Below, one piece after another: positions 36,039 through 44,228 of a stretch of DNA of 64,000 nt. Source of the stretch: Bacteroides xylanisolvens XB1A (lineage in GTDB: Bacteria > Bacteroidota > Bacteroidia > Bacteroidales > Bacteroidaceae). The stretch's first letter is position 1. Every line of letters begins with the position of its first letter. Made by a program: the position numbers and the translations under genes. Below the pieces are notes generated by a model. The model did not search any database and had not been told where the DNA came from. It saw only the letters and a list, made by a program, of their open reading frames with translations. Location: contig NC_021017.1 in NCBI RefSeq assembly GCF_000210075.1, forward strand, positions 3,563,693-3,627,692, written 5' to 3'.

Positions 36039-37370
36039 ATGAGAAACTTTAAATTTTTAGGCGTGTCGTTTTTGTTGGCAATCACTGCCGCTACTTCAGG
36101 AACTGCACAAAATCCTATTATACAAACAAAATATACTGCCGATCCGGCTCCGATGGTATATAACGATACCGTTTTCCTTTATACAACCCATGATGAGGAT
36201 GATGCCGAAGGATTCAAAATGTTGGACTGGTTGCTTTATACCTCCACTGATATGGTGAATTGGACCGATCACGGAGCGGTCGCTTCTCTGAAGAGTTTTG
36301 ATTGGGTGAAACGTGATAATGGTGCCTGGGCAGAACAGGTCATCGAACGTAATGGCAAGTTTTACATGTATTGCCCGATTCACGGTAATGGTATTGGCGT
36401 ATTGGTATCCGACTCTCCTTACGGTCCTTTTAAAGACCCTTTGAATAAACCATTAGTTTGGCAAAAAGAGCATTGGGATGATATTGACCCTACCGTATTT
36501 ATTGATGATGACGGACAAGCGTATATGTATTGGGGCAATCCGAATGTTTATTATGTGAAACTGAATGAAGATATGATTTCATATTCGGGGGAAATAGCCA
36601 AATTGGCTGATAAACCGGAACATTATCAGGAAGGTCCGTGGGTATATAAACGTAACGGTCATTATTATATGGCTTTTGCTTCTACTTGTTGTCCGGAAGG
36701 GATTGGCTATGCTATGAGCGACAAAGCTACCGGACCATGGAGTACAAAAGGATATATTATGCGTCCAACGGAAAGAACCAGAGGAAATCATCCCGGAATT
36801 ATTGATTATAAAGGCAGTTCTTATGTGTTCGGCCTAAATTATGATTTGCTTCATCTGGAGACTTTCGACCATAAAGAACGTCGTTCGGTATCTGTTGCAA
36901 AAATGCATTATAATCCGGATGGAACCATTAAGGAAGTTCCTTATTGGCAGGAGACGAAACTGGAACAGATTGAAAACTTTAATCCTTACCGTAGAGTGGA
37001 AGCCGAAACGATGGCTTGGGGATATGGTCTGAAAGCTGAAAATCATAAGAATGGTGGTTTGTATATAACCGATATTGATGATAATGAATATCTGTGTGTG
37101 CGTGGTGTCGACTTTGGCAAGAAGGGAGCAAAGAAATTCAGTGTAAGCGCAGCTTGTGTTGAAAAAGGCGGAATGATAGAAATTCGTCTGGACAGCACGG
37201 AAGGTCCGGTAATAGGCTGTGTCAGTATATCACCAACAGGAGGACTGGATATATATAAACAGATGTCATGCCGGATAAAGAATGCAAAGGGTGTACATGA
37301 TCTTTATTTCTGCTTTAAAGGAGAGAAAGGAAACAAACTTTTCAATCTGGATTATTGGGAATTTGAATAG
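36039..37370 (+). CDS. GH43 alpha-L-arabinofuranosidase-like enzyme with CBM6
   Basis: This 443-residue protein has a signal peptide ending SGTAQ. The GH43 propeller opens with YTADPAPMVY (catalytic base Asp) and continues with IDPTVFIDDDG and EGPWVY (probable acid Glu). A C-terminal CBM6-like sandwich starts near residue 310 (RVEAETMAW). The THDED and DMVNWTDHG phrases are typical of the GH43_29 group, arabinofuranosidases from Bacteroides xylan loci. It is the last gene of this operon, 20 nt after GH97, and a close paralogue of the gene at 57024. Confidence 0.9.
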   Translation: MRNFKFLGVSFLLAITAATSGTAQNPIIQTKYTADPAPMVYNDTVFLYTTHDEDDAEGFKMLDWLLYTSTDMVNWTDHGAVASLKSFDWVKRDNGAWAEQVIERNGKFYMYCPIHGNGIGVLVSDSPYGPFKDPLNKPLVWQKEHWDDIDPTVFIDDDGQAYMYWGNPNVYYVKLNEDMISYSGEIAKLADKPEHYQEGPWVYKRNGHYYMAFASTCCPEGIGYAMSDKATGPWSTKGYIMRPTERTRGNHPGIIDYKGSSYVFGLNYDLLHLETFDHKERRSVSVAKMHYNPDGTIKEVPYWQETKLEQIENFNPYRRVEAETMAWGYGLKAENHKNGGLYITDIDDNEYLCVRGVDFGKKGAKKFSVSAACVEKGGMIEIRLDSTEGPVIGCVSISPTGGLDIYKQMSCRIKNAKGVHDLYFCFKGEKGNKLFNLDYWEFE

Positions 37371-37427
37371 CTTTTATTCAAAAAAATGAGATTGTAATGT
37401 GCTTATAATCAGTGTAATTATTTGGGT

Positions 37428-37535
37428 ATGCTACAAGGGGAAAGATAGATGTAACATTGAAAATGAAGATGTTATTTAGGAAAAGAAGCCCGTAACATAA
37501 TTATGTTTGTAGTTTTATAAGCTGGCATATCTTTG
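37428..37535 (+). promoter_or_regulatory. Four-site operator array and promoter of the xus operon
   Basis: Sites ATGCTACAA (37428), ATGTAACAT (37449), ATGTTATTT (37469) and CCGTAACAT (37490) have steps of 21, 20 and 21 bp. After 29 nt comes the -7 box TATCTTTG (37528-37535). The step pattern is the same as at 29667. Confidence 0.76.
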
Positions 37536-37586
37536 CAGAAAAAGATCAGTAATTCATATTTGATTATAAAGAAAATAAGAGGTATT

Positions 37587-39017
37587 ATGAAGAATACACA
37601 GGTAATACAATTAATGTCAATCGTCCGGCTCTCCATATTTATGTTGGGGATAACAATGATGTCATGTAACTCAAAGAAAGAACAACAATTACCGGCTATT
37701 GGAAAATCTGTGGCTCTCTTTGATTATTTTTCTTATAAAGGAAATATGGTAACAACCAATGTCGGAGCCGGAAATTTCTTTGTTAAGACGCAAGACCCGT
37801 TTGGTGAATGGTCGGAACCCGTCATGTTGCCGGAGGTCGGAGGTATTGATCCTTCTTTCTTTTTTGATGAAGATGGTAAGGCATATATTGTTAATAATGA
37901 TGAGGCTCCGGATAATAAACCTGAATATAGCGGCCACCGTACTATACGCATACAAGAGTTTGATGTGAAAACAGATAAGACGATCGGTCCTCGTAAGATT
38001 CTTGTAAACAAAGGAGCTCAACCGGCAGACAAACCAATTTGGATAGAAGGTCCTCATTTATATAAAATAAATGGAAAGTATTTCTTGATGTCCGCCGAAG
38101 GTGGAACGGGTAACTGGCATTCGGAAGTGATTTTCCGTGGTGATTCTCCGATGGGTAAATTTCTTCCATGGAAAAACAATCCGATTCTGACGCAAAGACA
38201 TTTGAATTCTGACCGTCCTAATTCGGTAACCTGTGCTGGTCATGCAGACTTGATTCAAACAAAAGAGGGAGATTGGTGGGCTGTTTTTCTGGCTTGTCGC
38301 CCTATTAATAATCAGTTTGAGAATTTGGGACGTGAAACATTTATGATGCCGGTGAAATGGAGTGAAGACGGATTCCCGTACATGACACAAGGAGATGATT
38401 TAGTACCTATGATTGTAAAACGTGAAGGTGCGAAACGCGATACGACAGTTACTTATGGTAATTTCGAGTTAATAGCGAACTTTGATTCTCCTGTACTTGA
38501 TATGCCATGGATGACTTTAAGAGCTTCTGCTTCCGATTTATATTCATTGACGGAAACGCCCGGATACCTGACCTTGAAGTGTGCAGATATTAGCGCTACG
38601 GAAAAGAAAACTCCGGCATTTGTCTGTCGTCGGTTACAACATCATAAATTTGAATGTGCTACCCGTATGTTGTTCAATCCTTCTAACGATAAGGAAACAG
38701 CCGGAATGTTATTGTTTAAAGATGAGGCGCATCAATATTTCTTCTGCTTGAATAAAGTGGGTGAGAATAAAAATATTTCTCTGAAACAAATCGGTGAAAA
38801 GGAACAGACATTGGCTTCAGATGAAATAGACGCAGATACAAATGAGGTATATTTGAAATTAGTATCTCAAGGAATTGGTTACGATTTCTATTATTCTATT
38901 GATGGTGAAAAAAGCTGGAAACTGCTTTGTAAAGATGTAGATCCCAGTTATCTCTCTACTACAACGGCTGGTGGATTTACCGGTACTACAATTGGATTAT
39001 ACGCTACTTGCAAATAA
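37587..39017 (+). CDS. GH43-like lipoprotein lacking the first propeller blade
   Basis: This lipoprotein has 476 residues from ATG 37587 (signal ending GITMMSC). About 30 residues after the cysteine it aligns directly with YMVTTNVGAGNFF of ordinary GH43 enzymes, so roughly 80-90 residues, including the YPDPS catalytic base, are missing. The later motifs remain: GIDPSFFFDEDG, IEGPHLY (acid Glu) and the C-terminal GH43_C2 sandwich. There is no room upstream for the lost part, so this is a true deletion and not a frameshift. It may be inactive or act as a binding protein. It is the first gene of the xus operon. Confidence 0.85.
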   Translation: MKNTQVIQLMSIVRLSIFMLGITMMSCNSKKEQQLPAIGKSVALFDYFSYKGNMVTTNVGAGNFFVKTQDPFGEWSEPVMLPEVGGIDPSFFFDEDGKAYIVNNDEAPDNKPEYSGHRTIRIQEFDVKTDKTIGPRKILVNKGAQPADKPIWIEGPHLYKINGKYFLMSAEGGTGNWHSEVIFRGDSPMGKFLPWKNNPILTQRHLNSDRPNSVTCAGHADLIQTKEGDWWAVFLACRPINNQFENLGRETFMMPVKWSEDGFPYMTQGDDLVPMIVKREGAKRDTTVTYGNFELIANFDSPVLDMPWMTLRASASDLYSLTETPGYLTLKCADISATEKKTPAFVCRRLQHHKFECATRMLFNPSNDKETAGMLLFKDEAHQYFFCLNKVGENKNISLKQIGEKEQTLASDEIDADTNEVYLKLVSQGIGYDFYYSIDGEKSWKLLCKDVDPSYLSTTTAGGFTGTTIGLYATCK

Positions 39018-39137
39018 TTATTTTTTTTATATAAATCTAATACTAGCAACTATGGGTGGTATTTATAATGATAGCTAATGCAATTAAAAAAAGAATGATG
39101 ATTAGAAAACAATGTAGTTAATTAACATCTTAAACTA

Positions 39138-42100
39138 ATGGTAATGAAAAATGTAACGAAGAAAATTCAAAAAATTCCTTACCTGTTTCTCCTTATGTTG
39201 TTTAGTTTTGTAACAGCATCAGCACAGAAAGGGATAACGGTGAGGGGAACGGTTCTTGACAGTAATGGTGAGACAATCATTGGAGCCTCGGTAACTTTAA
39301 AAGGTAATAATTCAGTAGGTACGATCTCAGATATAGATGGCAATTTTGTATTGACTGTGCCCAGTGAGAAGTCTATCCTTATTGTTTCGTATGTAGGAAT
39401 GAAACCACAGGAAGTAAAAGTGGCTTCCAAAGGTTTGATAAAAGTGACGTTGGAAGATGATACCAAACAACTGGAAGAAGTAGTAGTTGTAGGTTACGGA
39501 CAACAGAAGAAAGCGTCAGTGGTAGGTGCTATTGCACAAACCACTGGTGAGACATTACAGCGTGCAGGTGGTGTGTCGAATGTGGGTGCGGCATTGACGG
39601 GTAATTTGCCGGGTGTGGTGACTTCTGCCTCTACTGGTATGCCGGGTGACGAAGACCCGAAAATTGTAATTCGTAGCGTTAGCTCGTGGAATAATAGCGA
39701 ACCGCTTATCCTTGTGGACGGTATCGAACGTCCGATGAGCAGTGTGGACATGAGTTCTGTACAGTCTATATCTGTATTGAAGGATGCGTCGGCAACTGCT
39801 GTTTATGGTGTGAAGGGTGCCAATGGTGTCATTCTTGTAACCACTAAGCGCGGTAACGAAGGTCGGGCCAAGATTGACGTAAGTATGAACATGACGGCTA
39901 AAGTGGTTTCTGCTCTGCCGGGAAGAATGGAGTCGGCGGATGCGTTGTATGTGCGTAATCAGGCTGCCGAATATGAGTTAGGCTTGAATCCTGCTTCTTG
40001 GAATAAAATATTGCCGATGGAGACGATTGACAAATATCGCCATCCTGCTAATTTGGAAGAGGCCGAACGTTATCCGAACGTTGACTGGCAGAAAGAGCTT
40101 TTCAAAGATTATGCCATGTCATACAATCCGAGCATCAACCTGTCGGGTGGTACACGCCACGTCAAATATTTCGCTGCGGTAGACTTTCTGCATGAAGGTG
40201 ACTTGTTCCGCGAATGGGACAATAACCGTGGTTATCAGGCAGGTTACGGATTCAACCGTATTAATGCACGTAGTAATTTGGACTTCAAGATTACCAAAAC
40301 TACCGTATTGAAAGCCAATATTTTCGGTTCTTACGGTGTGAAGAAATCACCGTGGGGAGTTGCCGACGATTCATTTGGTGCCTCGCAGTTGTGGCAGGCT
40401 GCCTACAGTTCTCCGTCAGACGCTTTCTTGCCCCGTTATTCCGACGGTACGTGGGGATACTACAAGCCCAATTCGCAAGGTGCGCCGAACTCTGTGTTGA
40501 ATCTCGCCAATGCAGGCTATGAAATGCTTACTACTACCCGCGTCAATACTGACTTTGTATTGGAACAGGATTTGAGTTTCCTCGTAAAAGGATTACGTGC
40601 AAGTGCCATGATTTCGTGGGACAACGTGTTTGTGGAAGCCGGTCGTGGTGTCAATGACTTGAATCACGGGACGCAGACCAAATGGATAGATCCGGAAACA
40701 GGCGAGGTGCATTATAGCAACGCGCAAACCGACTCTAAAACCGGACTCGATTTTCAGGAAGGTATCTTGTGGTCTACAGCAGGTGGTGCTGTGCGGGACT
40801 GGTCTACTCAACGCAATCTTTTTTATCAAGGACAATTGTCATGGAGCGGCAAGTTCGGTGACCACGATGTCAGCGCCATGGGAGTGTTCAACCGTACCGA
40901 ACGAAGCACTGGTAGCGAATTCCCTCACTATCGTGAAGACTGGGCGTTCCGCGCCACTTATAGTTATGGCAACCGTTATTTCTTGGAATACAACGGTGCA
41001 TACAACGGTTCCGAGAAGTTTAGTCCCGACTATCGTTTCGAGTTGTTTAACTCAGGTGCGTTGGGCTGGATGATAAGCGAAGAAAGATTCTTCAAGCCTC
41101 TCCGTAAGTGGGTAGATATGTTGAAAGTACGTTATTCTATCGGTGAGGTAGGTGACGATAATCTTGGTATTCGTTTTCTATATGCTACACAGTGGGCTTA
41201 CGGAGGTAAGTCTTTCCACGGTTTGAACAATCGAACCGAGTCTCCTTACACTTGGTACAAGGAAGCTACGGTAGGTAATCCCGATGTACATTGGGAAACA
41301 GCTTTGAAGCAGAATATCGGTGTTGATTACGCTTTCTTCGATGGTTTGCTTGCCGGTAGTTTGGAATTTTTCTATGACAAGCGTTCGGACATTCTTGTAG
41401 CCGGCGACAAACGTGCCACTCCCGGTTATTTAGGAATTTCCGCCCCGGCTGCCAACTTAGGACGCGTGCGTACGAAAGGATACGAATTGGAACTTCGTGT
41501 AAATAAAACATTGAACAACGGTCTTCGTCTGTGGGGTAACTTCAATATGACTCATGCTGAAAACAAGATTCTCAAATACGATGACCCTGTGTTGCGTCCC
41601 GCATACCAGAAGTCGGAAGGATTTGCCATCGGACAAGACCACGCTCATCTTACGGCAGGATTTGCCAACACGTGGGACGAAGTATTCGCCATGCCTACAC
41701 ACAATACGATGAACGATCAGAAATTGCCCGGACAGTATATCACTATGGACTATAATGGTGATGGCGTGATAGATGCCAACGACAGCGCTCCTTACGGCTA
41801 TACGGGTACTCCCGAAAATACGTACAACGCTACTATCGGATTCGATTACAAGGGATTCAGCTGCTTTGTACAGTTCTATGGAGTGACCAACGTCAACCGT
41901 TATGTGGGTTTTACTTCCTTGCACAATAACGTGAATACTGTATTCGACGAAGGAGTATTCTGGTCGAAAGATCGTTTTGATGCAGATGCTCCCATGCCTC
42001 GTATCAATTCTACTCCGAGTTATTATGAAGGTACTCGCTTCCATTACGACGGTTCGTTTATTCGTCTGAAGAATGCTGAAGTGGCTTACACTTTTACACA

Positions 42101-42281
42101 ACCTTGGGTAAAGAAAATTGGATTGAACAGATTTAAAATATTCCTGAACGGAAACAACCTTTGGGTATGGTCGCGTATGCCGGATGACCGCGAATCGAAC
42201 TTTGCAGGTACGGGATTGGCTTCGCAAGGTGCTTATCCTACTGTACGTCGTTTCAATCTGGGTATTAAATTTGACCTTTAA
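39138..42281 (+). CDS. xusA: XusA: SusC-family TonB-dependent transporter (first of pair)
   Basis: This 1047-residue protein has a signal peptide ending TASAQ and a carboxypeptidase-regulatory-like domain (RGTVLDSNGETIIGASVTLK, about residues 33-110). The plug contains LILVDGIERP and SVLKDASATAVYG, and the barrel ends RRFNLGIKFDL. It imports xylo-oligosaccharides across the outer membrane together with XusB. The order SusC-SusD-SusC-SusD-XusE-GH10 is the core xylan gene cluster known from Prevotella bryantii and Bacteroides. A 120-nt A/T-rich gap separates it from the truncated GH43, with no clear new promoter. Confidence 0.94.
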   Translation: MVMKNVTKKIQKIPYLFLLMLFSFVTASAQKGITVRGTVLDSNGETIIGASVTLKGNNSVGTISDIDGNFVLTVPSEKSILIVSYVGMKPQEVKVASKGLIKVTLEDDTKQLEEVVVVGYGQQKKASVVGAIAQTTGETLQRAGGVSNVGAALTGNLPGVVTSASTGMPGDEDPKIVIRSVSSWNNSEPLILVDGIERPMSSVDMSSVQSISVLKDASATAVYGVKGANGVILVTTKRGNEGRAKIDVSMNMTAKVVSALPGRMESADALYVRNQAAEYELGLNPASWNKILPMETIDKYRHPANLEEAERYPNVDWQKELFKDYAMSYNPSINLSGGTRHVKYFAAVDFLHEGDLFREWDNNRGYQAGYGFNRINARSNLDFKITKTTVLKANIFGSYGVKKSPWGVADDSFGASQLWQAAYSSPSDAFLPRYSDGTWGYYKPNSQGAPNSVLNLANAGYEMLTTTRVNTDFVLEQDLSFLVKGLRASAMISWDNVFVEAGRGVNDLNHGTQTKWIDPETGEVHYSNAQTDSKTGLDFQEGILWSTAGGAVRDWSTQRNLFYQGQLSWSGKFGDHDVSAMGVFNRTERSTGSEFPHYREDWAFRATYSYGNRYFLEYNGAYNGSEKFSPDYRFELFNSGALGWMISEERFFKPLRKWVDMLKVRYSIGEVGDDNLGIRFLYATQWAYGGKSFHGLNNRTESPYTWYKEATVGNPDVHWETALKQNIGVDYAFFDGLLAGSLEFFYDKRSDILVAGDKRATPGYLGISAPAANLGRVRTKGYELELRVNKTLNNGLRLWGNFNMTHAENKILKYDDPVLRPAYQKSEGFAIGQDHAHLTAGFANTWDEVFAMPTHNTMNDQKLPGQYITMDYNGDGVIDANDSAPYGYTGTPENTYNATIGFDYKGFSCFVQFYGVTNVNRYVGFTSLHNNVNTVFDEGVFWSKDRFDADAPMPRINSTPSYYEGTRFHYDGSFIRLKNAEVAYTFTQPWVKKIGLNRFKIFLNGNNLWVWSRMPDDRESNFAGTGLASQGAYPTVRRFNLGIKFDL

Positions 42282-42295
42282 AACATCATCGAATT

Positions 42296-44197
42296 ATGAA
42301 AAAATACATTATAAAATATGCTGTAATGGCTTGTTTGAGTCTCGGATTGACGGGTACGACTGCTTCGTGTACCGACTATCTGGACAAGGCACCCGAATCG
42401 GATGTCACTCCGGAAAATGCCTTTAAGGACTTCCACAATTTTCAGGGATTTGTAGAAGAGCTTTATGCTTGTATTCCCGACATGGCCAAACAATACTGGT
42501 CAAACTCTTGGAACTGGGGTGAAGACGAAGTGATTGGTGTAGACTGCAATTATCACATGGGCTATAAAGTGGACCAAGGCGACTTTTGGGGGTGGCAGGC
42601 TGAACACGACGGCTGGGGGGCCGGATTTATGGATTGCAAAACTCTGAATCTGGACTTTACTACTCCGAACGACGGATTCAGATGGAACCGCGACTTGTGG
42701 CCCGCTTCTTGGTACGGAATCCGTAAATGTAATACGGGATTAGCAAATCTGGACCTGCTTACCGATGCAACGCAGGAACAGAAGAACGCCATTGCCGGAC
42801 AGCTTTATTTCTTCCGCGGGTGGTTTCATTTCATGCTGATACAATATTTCGGCGGATTGCCTTATATAGATAAGGTGTTGCCTCCCAACGAAACATTCAA
42901 CGAGCCGCGACTCAGCTATCACGAATGTGCCGACAAGGCTGCCGATGATTTCCGGATGGCTGCCGATCTGCTGCCTATTGATTGGGACAAGACATCTATC
43001 AGCCCGAGCACGAAAGGATACAACCAACTGCGCATCAACAAAATCATGGCACTGGGCTATTTAGGTAAAAACTACTTGTGGGCAGGAAGTCCGTTGATGA
43101 ACAAGGTGTCCACAGGAAGTGAATCCTACAATCAGGAATATTGCCGGAAGGCTGCCGAAGCGTTCGGGGAGTTGCTTACGCTGGTAGAGAACCGACAGAC
43201 GCAATATAGCTTGGTGGACTTTGAGGACTATTCCGACCTCTTCTACACATACGGAAAGAATGCCCAAATGCCGGGTTCTACAGAAGCATTGTTCAGAGGA
43301 TTGGTGGCAGATGGCTGGCAAAACTCAACTTTTGGTTTAGCTCTTCAGTTTGTGCCTGCCAGCTATAAGAAAGATAACAATCCGCAACTCTCGCCCACAG
43401 CCAACTATGTACACTATTACGGTATGGCAAATGGATTGCCGCTCGACGACCAGGAATCCAAGTGGGACAAGACTCATCCTTGGAAAGGACGCGACCCACG
43501 TTTCTATCATGATATTCGCTTCGACGGTTCGCCTATGGTATCTGATGCAAAAAAAGATTCGGAGGAGGTCGGTGACTTAGCCGTTGCATCCCTCTACACA
43601 GGCGGAAACGCCCGTGACGACCAGTTCGGAAGCCGTACCGGATTCCTGCTTGGCAAGTTTATTCCGGTGACAGCCAATAAATGGGATGATGGCTGGGGAT
43701 GGAGTCCGCAGATGCATATCTATTGCAGCTATATGCGTCTGGCAGACATTTATCTGATGTATGCTGAAGCTGCGGCAAATGCTACCGGCTCGTCTACAGG
43801 AAAGTCAACCAACTGTACACTTACGGCACTGGCCGCAGTCAACACCATCCGCAAACGTGCGAGAGTAGAAGGTGTCAATGCCAAATATACCGGTTCAATC
43901 GATCTGTTCAACAGTGAGATTCGCCGCGAACGTGCGGTAGAACTTGCATACGAAGGACACCGTTTCACTGACTTGCGTCGCTGGTTGCTTATCGACAAGA
44001 AACCTTATACCGAAAAGACTGCTGTCGATTTCCAACGGGTAGGCGACCTTGCCGAGAACCCTCAGGAAACAGCTGTAAGCGGCTATACATATCGGGTAAT
44101 CGTGACGCGTAATTTCACGGAGAAGCATTACTGGTTGCCTCTGAAATTGTCTGACGTGACCTTGTATCCGGAGTTCTATCAGAATCCGGGATGGTAA
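42296..44197 (+). CDS. xusB: XusB: SusD-family xylan-binding lipoprotein (first of pair)
   Basis: This 633-residue protein has the lipobox TTASC (near residue 25), then TDYLDKAPESD. It shows the SusD helical body (FFRGWFHFMLIQYFGG), the family C-terminal RRERAVELAYEGHRFTDLRRW, and the end YPEFYQNPGW. It starts 14 nt after xusA. It should bind xylan or large xylo-oligosaccharides at the cell surface and cap XusA. Confidence 0.94.
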   Translation: MKKYIIKYAVMACLSLGLTGTTASCTDYLDKAPESDVTPENAFKDFHNFQGFVEELYACIPDMAKQYWSNSWNWGEDEVIGVDCNYHMGYKVDQGDFWGWQAEHDGWGAGFMDCKTLNLDFTTPNDGFRWNRDLWPASWYGIRKCNTGLANLDLLTDATQEQKNAIAGQLYFFRGWFHFMLIQYFGGLPYIDKVLPPNETFNEPRLSYHECADKAADDFRMAADLLPIDWDKTSISPSTKGYNQLRINKIMALGYLGKNYLWAGSPLMNKVSTGSESYNQEYCRKAAEAFGELLTLVENRQTQYSLVDFEDYSDLFYTYGKNAQMPGSTEALFRGLVADGWQNSTFGLALQFVPASYKKDNNPQLSPTANYVHYYGMANGLPLDDQESKWDKTHPWKGRDPRFYHDIRFDGSPMVSDAKKDSEEVGDLAVASLYTGGNARDDQFGSRTGFLLGKFIPVTANKWDDGWGWSPQMHIYCSYMRLADIYLMYAEAAANATGSSTGKSTNCTLTALAAVNTIRKRARVEGVNAKYTGSIDLFNSEIRRERAVELAYEGHRFTDLRRWLLIDKKPYTEKTAVDFQRVGDLAENPQETAVSGYTYRVIVTRNFTEKHYWLPLKLSDVTLYPEFYQNPGW

Positions 44198-44228
44198 ACA
44201 AGTGACTTATTAAACGAAATAGAATATC

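Noticed and set aside
37371..37586. Missing N-terminal GH43 blade encoded upstream in another frame
   Set aside because: This stretch holds the operator array and promoter and no GH43-like coding in any frame, so the truncation is a real deletion.
39018..39137. Separate HTCS promoter for xusA
   Set aside because: The 120-nt gap has no phased ATGTWACAT sites and no TANNTTTG, so xusA is taken as cotranscribed with the truncated GH43.
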